Source: Streptomyces fulvoviolaceus
GTDB lineage: Bacteria; Actinomycetota; Actinomycetes; Streptomycetales; Streptomycetaceae
Length of the DNA: 64,000 bases
NCBI RefSeq assembly: GCF_000718165.1
Contig: NZ_JOEY01000031.1
Coordinates: 60,954 to 124,953, forward strand
Direction of reading: 5' to 3'
A program made the position numbers and the translations under genes. Positions 35,146 to 43,912 of the stretch are shown here, piece after piece. The notes below the pieces were generated by a model. The model saw nothing but the letters and a program-made list of their open reading frames with translations. It did no database searches and was not told where the DNA came from. Numbering within the stretch: position 1 is the first letter of the stretch; each line of letters opens with the position of its first letter.

Positions 35146-36210
35146 TCACGTCAGGCAGTGCGCCAGCGGCTCCCCGCGCACCCAGCGCCCCACCTCTTCG
35201 GCCGCGATCCGCGCGGCCTTCTCGGCCACGGCCCGGCTGGCCCCGCCCAGGTGCGGGGTGAGCACGACCCGCTCCGAAAGAGCCCGCAGCCGGGATTCCG
35301 GCGGCAGCGGCTCGTGCGCGTACGTGTCCAGCGCCGCCGCCGACACCCGCCCGCTCTCCAGCGCGTCGCACAGCGCTTCCTGGTCCAGCAGGGGGCCGCG
35401 GGCCGCGTTCACGACGACCGCGCCGGGCGGCAGCAACGCCAGCTCGCGGGCGCCGATCAGGCCGCGGGTCTCGGGGGTGAGGCGGGCGTGCAGGGTGATC
35501 GCGCGTGCCTTGCGCAGGAGTTCGTCGAGCGTGCGCACGCGCAGGCCGTGGATCTCGTGATGGTGCACATACGGGTCGTAGACCATCACCCGCGCGCCGA
35601 AGGCGCACAGCACCCGGGCGACCCGGCTGCCGACCGCGCCGTAGCCGACGAGCCCGATCGGCAGGTCCTCCAGCTCCAGGCCGCTGTTCTCGTAGGTGTA
35701 GTACTTCGCCCCCTGCCAACTACCTTGCCCGGCAAGGAGGTTGTGTGCCTGGGGGATGCGGCGCAGGGTCGCCAGCAGCAGGCCGACGGTGAACTCGGCG
35801 GTGGCGGCGGCGTTGCGGCCGGGAGCGAAGCACACGCGGACGTCGCGCGCCTTCGCCGCGTCGAGATTCACGTTGACGGGGCCGCCCCGGCACACGACGA
35901 CGAGCCGCAGGCTTTTGGTGGAGGCCAGGACGCGTTCGGTGACCGGACCCATCTGGGTGATCAGCACCTCCGCACCGGCCAGCGCCTCGATCAGCCGGTC
36001 CTCGGCGTCGCTGGCCTCCGTCACCTCCGCCACGGGACCGAACGGTTCCAGGGGCCAGCCGAGCATCAACTCGTCGACCTGAACAGGCTGTTCGCGGACC
36101 TCCTCGGCCACCGCCCGTGTGATCAGGCCCGGCAGGACGAAGTGGTCGCCGGCCGCCAGGACACGCAGAGTCTCGTTCATCGCAGTCTCGTTCAGCGCAG
36201 TCTCGTTCAT
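35146..36210 (-). CDS. D-isomer-specific 2-hydroxyacid dehydrogenase
   Basis: 354 residues. The NAD-binding loop GLVGYGAVGSR and the catalytic residues in VNAARGPLLD (Arg), DTYAHEPLP (Glu) and TPHLGG (His) define the family. It oxidises or reduces a 2-hydroxy/2-keto acid, presumably an intermediate of the sugar degraded by this operon. The N-terminus MNETALNETAMNET is made of a 15-bp repeat, and any of ATG 36210 or ATG 36180 could start translation. ATG 36210 overlaps the ATPase stop as ATGA and is preferred for that reason. Confidence 0.92.
   Translation of the reverse strand: MNETALNETAMNETLRVLAAGDHFVLPGLITRAVAEEVREQPVQVDELMLGWPLEPFGPVAEVTEASDAEDRLIEALAGAEVLITQMGPVTERVLASTKSLRLVVVCRGGPVNVNLDAAKARDVRVCFAPGRNAAATAEFTVGLLLATLRRIPQAHNLLAGQGSWQGAKYYTYENSGLELEDLPIGLVGYGAVGSRVARVLCAFGARVMVYDPYVHHHEIHGLRVRTLDELLRKARAITLHARLTPETRGLIGARELALLPPGAVVVNAARGPLLDQEALCDALESGRVSAAALDTYAHEPLPPESRLRALSERVVLTPHLGGASRAVAEKAARIAAEEVGRWVRGEPLAHCLT
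36166..36210 (-). repeat. Three 15-bp repeats over the dehydrogenase start
   Basis: The unit ATGAACGAGACTGCG is repeated at 36210, 36195 (with CTG for ATG) and 36180 (last bases differ), reading on the minus strand. It duplicates the start codon. Confidence 0.9.
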
Positions 36211-37280
36211 CGCAGGGTGTCTCCCGTCTCGGCGTCGAAGACATGGGTGAGGCCCACGGCGACATGGACCTGGTCGTCGTGGGCGAGCCGTACCTCGGGG
36301 TCGGTGACGACGACCAGGGGGTGCTCCACTCCTTCGAGGGCGAGGGTCGCGATGCCCGACTCCAGGAGGGGTTCGTGGGCGACGACCCGGGCGGGGAGGC
36401 CCTCGTCACCGGTGAGGCGGAGGTCCTCGGGGCGGATGCCCACGACCACCTCGCGGCCCTCCGCCACCGGCACGGGAAGCGCGATCCGGACCGCGTCCGA
36501 GAGACGGGCGTGGCCGTCGGCCGTGACGACCCCGGTGAGCAGGTTGATCGGGGGCTCGCCGACGAAGTCCGCGACGAAGACGTTGGCCGGGCTGTCGTAG
36601 ATCTCGTACGGCGTGCCGAGCTGCTGGATGACGCCGTCCTTCATCACGGCGATCCGGTCGGCGAGGGAGAGGGCCTCCTCCTGGTCGTGCGTGACCAGGA
36701 TCGTCGTATGGCCCAAGTCCCTTTGGATCCGCTTGAGTTCGCGGCGGGTGGTGTCGCGCTGGGCGGCGTCGAGGTGGGACAGCGGCTCGTCGAGCAGGAG
36801 GACGTCCGGTTCGCGGATGAGCGCGCGGGCCAGGGAGACGCGCTGTTTCTGGCCGCTGGACAGGCCGGCCGGGCGGGCGTCGAGGATGTCGGTGAGGCCG
36901 ACGCGTTCGGCGATGTCCTCGACCTTGCGGTCGACGTCGCCACGGGCCGCTTTTCGGCGTGCCTTCAGGCCGAACCCGAGGTTCTCCGCGACCGTCAGCG
37001 GCGGGTAGAGCGCGTAGTTCTCGAAGGCGACCCCGATGTTCCGTCGCTGTGCGGGCCTGCCGACCAGAGACTCCCCGTCCACCAGGATGTCCCCGCCGGT
37101 CACCGTCTCCAGGCCGGCGATCATCCGCAGGGTCGTGGACTTGCCGCAGCCCGACGGGCCGAGGAGACCGAGCAGTTCACCGGTGCCGAGCGCGAGGTCG
37201 AGGCCGCGCACCGCGTCCACCGCCGGGCGCCCCCGCGAACGGTAGGTCTTGCGCAGATCACGTAGCTCCAGCTCGGCCAT
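36207..37280 (-). CDS. Carbohydrate ABC transporter ATPase 1 (MalK/UgpC-like)
   Basis: 357 residues. Walker A GPSGCGKST, signature LSSGQKQR, Walker B LLLDEP, H-loop LVTHD and a C-terminal OB-like regulatory domain (TOBE). Position Q of the Q-loop is glutamate (AFENYALYP). It energises import with the second ATPase at 38091. It overlaps the DeoR gene by 23 nt upstream and the dehydrogenase by 4 nt downstream. Confidence 0.93.
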   Translation of the reverse strand: MAELELRDLRKTYRSRGRPAVDAVRGLDLALGTGELLGLLGPSGCGKSTTLRMIAGLETVTGGDILVDGESLVGRPAQRRNIGVAFENYALYPPLTVAENLGFGLKARRKAARGDVDRKVEDIAERVGLTDILDARPAGLSSGQKQRVSLARALIREPDVLLLDEPLSHLDAAQRDTTRRELKRIQRDLGHTTILVTHDQEEALSLADRIAVMKDGVIQQLGTPYEIYDSPANVFVADFVGEPPINLLTGVVTADGHARLSDAVRIALPVPVAEGREVVVGIRPEDLRLTGDEGLPARVVAHEPLLESGIATLALEGVEHPLVVVTDPEVRLAHDDQVHVAVGLTHVFDAETGDTLR

Positions 37281-38094
37281 CGCCGCCGCCTTTCGTCGCG
37301 CAGACCTCGTAAGGGACCTTGTGCTCGTCCAGGTCGCGCAGCGCGTCCGCCGACGCTCCGTCGTCGACCAGGACCAGGTCGAAGCGGGACAGCGGGACGA
37401 CCCGGTGCAGGGCGTCCCGGCCGAGCTTCGTGTGGTCGATCAGCAGGACATTGCGGGCGGCCGAGTCGAGCATCGCCCGCTTCACGGACACGATGTGCTG
37501 CTCCTGGTGGTAGGCGTAACCCCCCTGCACGGCCGACGTCGACGCGAAACAGACGTCCACCCGGAGGGACTGGACCGCCTCGACGCAGGACACGCCGAGG
37601 AAGGAGGAGTGCAGCGGGTCGTAGTCGCCGCCGAGGGCCATGAGATGGATGCCCCGCTGATCGGAGAGCAGGTTGATCGCCTCCAGGAAGTTGGTGACGA
37701 CGGTGAGGGGGGTGATCTCGCCGAGGCGGAGTCGGCGGGCTATCTCCAGGGTGGAGGTGGAGTCGTCGAGCAGGATCGCCATGCCGGGTTCTATGTGCGT
37801 GAGCGCCTGCTCGGCGATCGCGGCCTTCGCCGGGCGCATGGTCTTCAGCCGGTACTGCACGTTCGACTCGAAGACGCCCGACGGCTGTGCGGTCACCCCG
37901 CCCCTGAACTTCCGTACGACTCCCTGTCGTTCGAGCTCGTCGAGATCCCGGTGGATGGTCATCAGGCTCACCCCGAAGCGCTCGGCGAGCTCGGCCGCGG
38001 TCGCCGAACCGTCGGCCAGCACCTGCTCGGAGATGGCGGCCTGGCGGGCGGCCGGGCCCTGTCCCTGCTGTGCACCGGTGTTGCTGCTGCTCAT
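37258..38094 (-). CDS. DeoR/GlpR-family transcriptional regulator
   Basis: 278 residues. The N-terminal HTH (ATAAELAERFGVSLMTIHRD, LDELERQGVVRKFRGG) and the C-terminal sugar-phosphate sensor domain (ILLDDSTSTLEIARRL, LLIDHTKLG) mark the DeoR family. It is expected to repress the operon until a phosphorylated sugar binds. Unusually, it is encoded inside the operon, between the two ATPase genes, with overlaps on both sides. The perfect palindrome at 42355 ahead of the operon is a candidate binding site. Confidence 0.93.
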   Translation of the reverse strand: MSSSNTGAQQGQGPAARQAAISEQVLADGSATAAELAERFGVSLMTIHRDLDELERQGVVRKFRGGVTAQPSGVFESNVQYRLKTMRPAKAAIAEQALTHIEPGMAILLDDSTSTLEIARRLRLGEITPLTVVTNFLEAINLLSDQRGIHLMALGGDYDPLHSSFLGVSCVEAVQSLRVDVCFASTSAVQGGYAYHQEQHIVSVKRAMLDSAARNVLLIDHTKLGRDALHRVVPLSRFDLVLVDDGASADALRDLDEHKVPYEVCATKGGGDGRAGAT

Positions 38095-39179
38095 CGCGTG
38101 CTCTCGATCCGTCGTCCTGGGCGCTCCGGCCGGTCGGCCTCGAACAGCAGCAGGTTCTCAGGCCGGACCGTCAGCCGTACCGGATCGTCGGGACGCAGCC
38201 CGGCCGTGTCGGCGCGCGGGGCGACCAGCGACACCTGCTGCTCGCCGAGCCGGACGGTGACCTCGACGGAACGGCCGAGGACCTCGGTGACGTAGACGGT
38301 GCCGGTGAGTTCGTGGCCGGGGCCGTTGATCGTGATGTCCCGGGGGCGTACGCCGACCAGGACGTCGGTGTTCTCACGCACCGGCACGCCGAGGGGCAGC
38401 TCCACCTTCCCGTCCGCCGACCGGAAACCGCCGTCGGATGCGATGACCCCCGGCAGCAGGTTGATCCGCGGCCGCCCGAAGGCCCGCGCGACCTCCGTGT
38501 CGAAGGGCCGGTGCCAGATCTCCTCCCGGGTTCCCGTCTGCACGATCCGCCCGTCCCGGATCACCCCGATCCGGTCGCCGAGGGCCAGCGCCTCGAGTGA
38601 GTCGTGCGTGACGTACAGGGTGGTCGTGCGCCGCACCGCCCCGATCGCCTTCAGCTCGGCCCGCATCTGCTGGCGGAGTTTGGCGTCCAGGTGGGAGAGC
38701 GGTTCGTCGAGGAGGAAGGCGCGGGCGGGGCGGACCAGGACCCGGCCGAGGGCGACGCGCTGGCGCTGGCCGTTGGACAACTGGCCCACTGGCCGATCCA
38801 GTAGGCCACTGATCCCGAGGAGCTCGGCGATCGCGCCGATCCGTTCACGGGCCTCGGCGGCGGGCAGCCGGTGCCGGGGTGAGCGGAGAGGCGAGGCGAG
38901 GTTGTCGTAGGCGGACCGGTGCGGGTAGAGGGCGTAACTCTCGAAGCACATGGCGACGCCACGGTCGTAGGGCTCGACGCCCGCCATGTCCTTGCCGTCG
39001 AGTTCGACCGTGCCGGAGTCGGGCTGTTCGAGGCCGGCGACGGTCTTGAGCGTGGTGGTCTTTCCCGCCCCGGACGGTCCCAACAGGCAGAAGAACTCGC
39101 CCTCCTGGACCTCCAGGTCGAGCCCGTCCAGGGCCGTGGTCTTCCCGTACGTCTTGTGGACCCCTTCCAGACGGATCAT
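38091..39179 (-). CDS. Carbohydrate ABC transporter ATPase 2 (MalK/UgpC-like)
   Basis: 362 residues. Walker A GPSGAGKTTT, signature LSNGQRQR, Walker B FLLDEP, H-loop YVTHD and a C-terminal regulatory domain. The Q-loop again has Glu (CFESYALYP). Starting at ATG 39179, it overlaps the permease stop as ATGA, and its own stop overlaps the DeoR start. Two different ATPases in one importer suggest a heterodimer, as in glycerol- or polyol-type importers. Confidence 0.93.
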   Translation of the reverse strand: MIRLEGVHKTYGKTTALDGLDLEVQEGEFFCLLGPSGAGKTTTLKTVAGLEQPDSGTVELDGKDMAGVEPYDRGVAMCFESYALYPHRSAYDNLASPLRSPRHRLPAAEARERIGAIAELLGISGLLDRPVGQLSNGQRQRVALGRVLVRPARAFLLDEPLSHLDAKLRQQMRAELKAIGAVRRTTTLYVTHDSLEALALGDRIGVIRDGRIVQTGTREEIWHRPFDTEVARAFGRPRINLLPGVIASDGGFRSADGKVELPLGVPVRENTDVLVGVRPRDITINGPGHELTGTVYVTEVLGRSVEVTVRLGEQQVSLVAPRADTAGLRPDDPVRLTVRPENLLLFEADRPERPGRRIESTR

Positions 39180-40006
39180 GACTTCACCGCCCCGAACGAC
39201 AGCCCGCGCACCAGATATCGCTGGATCGTCAGCGCCAGCAGCAGCGGCGGTACGACGGAGACGAGTGCCGCCGCTGCCGTCAGGTTGTACTTGGGCCGGT
39301 CGCCGCCGAGAAAGGACAGCGCGCCCACGGTCACCGTCTGGGCCTCGTTGGAGGTGAGGATCAGCGGGAAGACGAAGTTGTTCCAGGCGAAGATGAAGGC
39401 GAGCAGCGACACGGCCGCGACACCCGGCTTGACCAGGGGGAGCGCGACCTTGAAGAAGGCCTGCTTGCGCGAGTAGCCGTCCAGCAGGGCCGCCTGCTCC
39501 AACTCCGGTGTCAGATCGGCGAAGTAGGACCGCATGATCCACACGATCAGCGGCAGGGTGACGAGTTGGAGCACCCAGATCATGCCGACGTACGTGTCGA
39601 AGAGTCCCAGCTTCTGGTAGAGCACGAACAGCGGGATGATCACGGTGAGTTCGGGCGCGAACCGGAACGACAGCAGCGTGAACATCAGGTTCTCGGACCC
39701 CTTGAACCGCCACCGCGCCGACGCGTACGCCGCCGGCAGCCCGACCACCAGCGACAGCACCACCGCCCCCACCGACACCACCAGGCTGTTGACGAAGAAC
39801 CGCACGAAGGGGATGCCCTCGCTGTCGCCCAGCACCGTCCGGTACCCGTCGAAGGTCGGCGAGAAGGAGAAGTACGTGCTGAAGAGCTGGTTGGTGGGCT
39901 TGAGGGACAGGATCACCATCCAGGCGATCGGGAAGAGGGCGAAGACGAAGTAGAGGATGAGGGCGGCGTCGGCCAGCCAGCCCAACAGGCGTTTTTGCAA
40001 GGTCAC
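39176..40006 (-). CDS. Carbohydrate ABC transporter permease 2 (MalG-like)
   Basis: 276 residues with six predicted membrane helices. The cytoplasmic EAA loop reads EQAALLDGYSRKQAFFKVALPLVKPG. GTG 40006 overlaps the upstream permease stop by four bases (GTGA), and the stop overlaps the ATPase start. It forms the pore with permease 1. Confidence 0.93.
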   Translation of the reverse strand: MTLQKRLLGWLADAALILYFVFALFPIAWMVILSLKPTNQLFSTYFSFSPTFDGYRTVLGDSEGIPFVRFFVNSLVVSVGAVVLSLVVGLPAAYASARWRFKGSENLMFTLLSFRFAPELTVIIPLFVLYQKLGLFDTYVGMIWVLQLVTLPLIVWIMRSYFADLTPELEQAALLDGYSRKQAFFKVALPLVKPGVAAVSLLAFIFAWNNFVFPLILTSNEAQTVTVGALSFLGGDRPKYNLTAAAALVSVVPPLLLALTIQRYLVRGLSFGAVKS

Positions 40007-40881
40007 TTGGAAACCTCCGCCGCCTTCCGCTGGATCTTCCCCAGATGGCGTACGAGCACCATCGCGGCGAGATACACCACCGCCCACAGCACGATCGTGT
40101 AGCTGATCCCGAAGGAGTACCGCTGGAAGCGGATCGCCTCCAGGTACGCCCGGATCTGCAGGACCACCGTGGAGTCGCCGGGCCCGCCCTCGGTGAGGGC
40201 GTAGATGATGTCGAACACCTTCAGCGAGTCCATGAACCGGAAGATCACCGCGACCAGGACGTACGGCCACAGCATCGGCAGCGTCAGCCGCCGGAAGGTG
40301 TACCACCAGCCGGCCCCGTCAACAGCCGCCGCCTCGAAGGGAGATGTGGGCAGGGACCGCAACCCGGCCAGGGCCAGGATCGCCACGAACGGCGTGTAGA
40401 CCCACACGTCCACGGCGATCGACGACAGCAGCGCGCCGGTCGGGGTGTCCGTCCACTGGACTCCACCCAACCCGAAGGGTTTCAGCAGGTAGTTGATGAC
40501 GCCCACCGAGGGCTGCAGCATCAGCTTCCACATGATCGCCGCGATCACGGGGGCGATCATCAGCGGGAGGATGAGGATCTTCTCCAGCACCCGCCCCACG
40601 ATCGACGACCGGTGCAGCAGCAGGGCGACGGCGACCCCGAGCACGGTCTCGACGGCGGCGGCGCCGACCGCGTACAACACCGTCACCCAGGCGGAGTTCC
40701 AGAAGGCCTCCTGCGTGAAGACGGTCTCGTAGTTCTCGAACCGCACCATGTCGGGCTGCGGCTTGCTCGCCGAGAAGTCGAACAGCGTGTAGTACAGCCC
40801 GAGTCCGAATGGGTAGAGGATCCCGCAGGTCAGCAGCAGTGCGGGGATGATCAGGAAGTACGGGCGCAGGGCGAGCCGCAT
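40003..40881 (-). CDS. Carbohydrate ABC transporter permease 1 (MalF-like)
   Basis: 292 residues, six membrane helices, with the EAA loop EAAAVDGAGWWYTFRRLTLPML. ATG 40881 begins MRLALRPYFLIIPALLL, 2 nt after the binding-protein stop. It forms a heterodimer with permease 2. Confidence 0.93.
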   Translation of the reverse strand: MRLALRPYFLIIPALLLTCGILYPFGLGLYYTLFDFSASKPQPDMVRFENYETVFTQEAFWNSAWVTVLYAVGAAAVETVLGVAVALLLHRSSIVGRVLEKILILPLMIAPVIAAIMWKLMLQPSVGVINYLLKPFGLGGVQWTDTPTGALLSSIAVDVWVYTPFVAILALAGLRSLPTSPFEAAAVDGAGWWYTFRRLTLPMLWPYVLVAVIFRFMDSLKVFDIIYALTEGGPGDSTVVLQIRAYLEAIRFQRYSFGISYTIVLWAVVYLAAMVLVRHLGKIQRKAAEVSK

Positions 40882-40883
40882 GG

Positions 40884-42305
40884 CTAGTCCACCTTGTCGG
40901 CGAGATCGCCCGCCAGACCGCCCAGCACCGACTTCGCGTTCTGGCCGCCGTAGATCTCCTGAAGGGCTGCTGCCCAGCTGGTCGTCGCGTCGAAGAACTG
41001 GGCCTGCGGGGTGAACTGGATCTTCGTCTGGTCGACGACGGTCTCGAAGGTCTCGATGAAGCCGGGGAGGTTCTTCATCTTGTCCTTGTAGGCGGCGTCC
41101 TGACTGATCGACTTCCGCACGGGGTCGATGTGGTTGTGCGTGATCGCGCTCTTCCGCAGATGCTCCTTGCCGGTCGCCCACTGCAGGAACAGCCAACTGG
41201 CGCTCTTCTTCCTGCTCTTGGCGTTCATGCCGAGCGACCAGATCCACATGTTGGTGGCGAGGGAGCCGTCGGGCCCCTTCGGCCCGGGATGGAAGGCGAT
41301 CTTCCCGGAGGCGGGGCTGGCGCCCTTCACGGCCTGGAAGTAGGCGGCCGTGTCGGCGTCGAACAGCATCCCGGCCTTCTTCGCGCCCAGGTCGCTGGAG
41401 CACTGGTACCAGGTGTACGACGTCCAGGACGGCGGCCCGCCCTGCTTGACCATGCCGGCCCAGTCCTCGGTGAAGGCGATGGCCTCCGGGGTGTTCATGG
41501 CGGGCGTGAGTTTCCCGCCGGAGACCGTGAAGTCCTTGAGCCCGTTGCGGGCGTACATCGTCATGAAGCCGGGGTGGATGGTGGCCCAGCTGCGGGAGCC
41601 GCGTACGGCGATCCCGTACATGCCGTCGTAGCCGGCGCCGGGTGCCTTGTCCTTGATGACCCCGGCGATCTCGCGCAACTCGTCGAAGGTCTCCGCAGGT
41701 TGGAGCCCGAGCTTCTTGAAGACCTCGGTGTTGTAGGCGACGACGTTCGTCTCCCAGCCCCACGGCAGCGCGTACTGCCCGCCCTGTCCGAGCGGCGCGC
41801 CGGCCTTGAGGGACCACTGGTCGGCCTGGAGGAGGTTCGGGAAGAAGTCGGCCTGGTCCCATTCGGCGCCGGTGGCCGAGGAGTTGCGCATCCACGGGCC
41901 GAGGTCCTCCAGCCAGCCCGGTGGCCCGTACTGCCAGACCATGTAGGCGCCGAGCATGAAGACGTCGTAGGAGGCGCGTCCGCTGGACAGGTCGACGGTG
42001 AGCTTGTCGAAGTAGTTGTCCTCGGGGAAGACGTCGTACTCGACCTTGATGCCGGTCTGCTCGGTGAAGGACTTGAGATCGGCGATGAGCGCGTCGGTGT
42101 AGGGGTGTTTGTTGAGCAGCGCCTTGACGGTCGTGCCCTTCTCCCGGCGCCAGTCGAAGGAGCCGGTGACATCGTCCGCGGCCGAGTCGTCGTTCTTGTT
42201 GTCGTCCCCGCCGAAACCGGCACCGCAGGCGGAGAGGGCGGGGGCCGCGGCGAGTGCGGCGGTGAGGGCGAGGAAGCGTCGGCGGTCGTGCACGTGCGTG
42301 TCCAT
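40884..42305 (-). CDS. Sugar/polyol ABC transporter solute-binding lipoprotein
   Basis: 473 residues. A twin-arginine-like start (DRRRFLALTA) and lipobox LSAC with C27 predict export and lipidation. The mature part is a family 1 extracellular solute-binding protein (VEYDVFPEDNYFDKLTVDLSSG, YMVWQYGPPGWLEDLGP). It captures the substrate for the permeases that follow. Good ribosome site (GGAGG). First gene of the minus-strand operon. Confidence 0.93.
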   Translation of the reverse strand: MDTHVHDRRRFLALTAALAAAPALSACGAGFGGDDNKNDDSAADDVTGSFDWRREKGTTVKALLNKHPYTDALIADLKSFTEQTGIKVEYDVFPEDNYFDKLTVDLSSGRASYDVFMLGAYMVWQYGPPGWLEDLGPWMRNSSATGAEWDQADFFPNLLQADQWSLKAGAPLGQGGQYALPWGWETNVVAYNTEVFKKLGLQPAETFDELREIAGVIKDKAPGAGYDGMYGIAVRGSRSWATIHPGFMTMYARNGLKDFTVSGGKLTPAMNTPEAIAFTEDWAGMVKQGGPPSWTSYTWYQCSSDLGAKKAGMLFDADTAAYFQAVKGASPASGKIAFHPGPKGPDGSLATNMWIWSLGMNAKSRKKSASWLFLQWATGKEHLRKSAITHNHIDPVRKSISQDAAYKDKMKNLPGFIETFETVVDQTKIQFTPQAQFFDATTSWAAALQEIYGGQNAKSVLGGLAGDLADKVD

Positions 42306-42354
42306 CCGTGACCTCCACGTGGGGTTCGGTCCGGTGTGCTGGGGTTGACACGTT

Positions 42355-42364
42355 GAGTCGACTC
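42355..42364. promoter_or_regulatory. Palindrome upstream of both sugar operons
   Basis: GAGTCGACTC is a perfect 10-bp palindrome, flanked by GTT and GTTAAC, in the 173-bp divergent region between the binding-protein gene and the FGGY kinase gene. It is 50 bp ahead of the binding-protein start. A DeoR or LacI-type operator is plausible; not proven. Confidence 0.5.
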
Positions 42365-42478
42365 GTTAACAGAGGGTGTAACGACGGAAGTTGGCCGTCA
42401 ATCCCTCGCGCAAGTGAAAATATCGGGGCACAGTGAGAACTTCACAGTCCCGGCAGTGATACACGGGAGGTCCGGACG

Positions 42479-43912
42479 GTGGATGAGGGCCAGGCGTGGC
42501 TGGGCGTCGACCTGGGCACGCAGAGCGTCCGCGCGCTGGTGGTCACCGGGGAGGGCGCGGTCCTCGGTGCCGGGGCCGCTCCGGTCCGGGGGCGGCGGGA
42601 GGGCGTGCGGCACGAGCAGGTTCCGGGGGAGTGGTGGGCCGCGGTGTGTACGGCGTCCCGGGCGGCGCTGGCCTCTTCGGAGGGCGTACGGCTCGGCGGG
42701 CTCGCGGTGTGCGGGACGTCCGGGACCGTGCTGCTGACGGACGGGGCGGGGCGGCCGGTGAGTCCGGCGCTGATGTACGACGACGGGCGGGCGGCGAAGG
42801 AGGCGGCACTGCTGCGGGCGGCGGGGCTCGTGGTGCAGGACACCTGGGCGCTGCCGAAGGCGCTGTGGCTCATCGGGGAGCACGGGCCGCACCGGATCAC
42901 CCACCAGCCTGATGTCATCACCGCACACCTCGTCGGGCGCCCGGTGCCGGCCGACTCCAGCCACGCGCTCAAGACGGCGTACGACGTGGAGCGCGAGGCC
43001 TGGCCCTCCCTGGACCTGCCCGAGGGCACGCTGCCCGAGGTCGTCCGCCCCGGCACCCGGCTCGGCGAGGTCTGTGCGTCCGCCGCCGAGGCCACCGGCA
43101 TCCCCGCCGGTACGCCCGTGATCGCCGGGATGACCGACGGCTGTGCGGCACAGATCGCCTCGGGGGCGCTGCGGCCGGGCGCCTGGAACTCGGTGCTGGG
43201 CACGACGCTGGTCCTGAAAGGCGCATCGGACACCCCGGTCCGGGACGCCACCGGCGTGGTCTACAACCACCGTGCCCCGGAGGGGACTTGGCTTCCGGGC
43301 GGGGCGTCCAGCGTGGGGGCGGGCGCGCTCACAGCGGGTGCGGATCCCCAGGTCATGGACCAGCGGGCCACGGCCTTCGAACCGTCCGGTGTGCTCGCCT
43401 ACCCCCTGGTGTCGCCGGGGGAGCGGTTCCCGTTCCTGGCGCCGGAGGCCACCGCCCTCGTGCTGGGCGAACCCGCCGACGACGCCGACCTGTGGGCCGG
43501 CCTCCTCCAGGGCATCGCCTTCGCCGAGCGCCTGTGCCTCGACTACCTGCACCACCTCGGCGCCCCCCTCGACGGCCCGCTCACCTTCACCGGCGGAGGC
43601 GCCCGCAGCGCGTACTGGAACCAGCTGCGCGCCGACATCCTCGGCCGCCCCGCCCGCGTACCGGAACAGACCGAACCGGCCCTGGGAATGGCCGCGTTGG
43701 CCCTCCACGGGACCACCGGGACCCCCCTCGCGGAGGCAGCCGAGCGCATGGTCCGCATCCGTACGGTCGTCGAGCCGCGCCCGGGTCGCACCACCCTCTT
43801 CGCGGAGCCGTACGCCCGCCTCGTCGACGAACTCGAGAAGCGCGGCTGGCTGCCGACGCCGGTCGCGGCGCACGCCCACACCCGTCTCGCCCTGGATACT
43901 GCGGAATCATGA
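42479..43912 (+). CDS. FGGY-family carbohydrate kinase (second, divergent)
   Basis: 477 residues. FGGY domains with GVDLGTQSVRALVV, GLAVCGTSGTVLLTD, GMTDGCAAQIASGA, LGTTLVLKG and TGGGARSAYWNQLRADILG. It is probably a pentulose or related sugar kinase; the sequence differs clearly from the kinase at 33692. GTG 42479 has GGGAGG 8 nt upstream. Its divergent position and the shared intergenic palindrome suggest co-regulation with the transporter operon. The stop overlaps the phosphatase start (ATGA). Confidence 0.9.
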   Translation: MDEGQAWLGVDLGTQSVRALVVTGEGAVLGAGAAPVRGRREGVRHEQVPGEWWAAVCTASRAALASSEGVRLGGLAVCGTSGTVLLTDGAGRPVSPALMYDDGRAAKEAALLRAAGLVVQDTWALPKALWLIGEHGPHRITHQPDVITAHLVGRPVPADSSHALKTAYDVEREAWPSLDLPEGTLPEVVRPGTRLGEVCASAAEATGIPAGTPVIAGMTDGCAAQIASGALRPGAWNSVLGTTLVLKGASDTPVRDATGVVYNHRAPEGTWLPGGASSVGAGALTAGADPQVMDQRATAFEPSGVLAYPLVSPGERFPFLAPEATALVLGEPADDADLWAGLLQGIAFAERLCLDYLHHLGAPLDGPLTFTGGGARSAYWNQLRADILGRPARVPEQTEPALGMAALALHGTTGTPLAEAAERMVRIRTVVEPRPGRTTLFAEPYARLVDELEKRGWLPTPVAAHAHTRLALDTAES

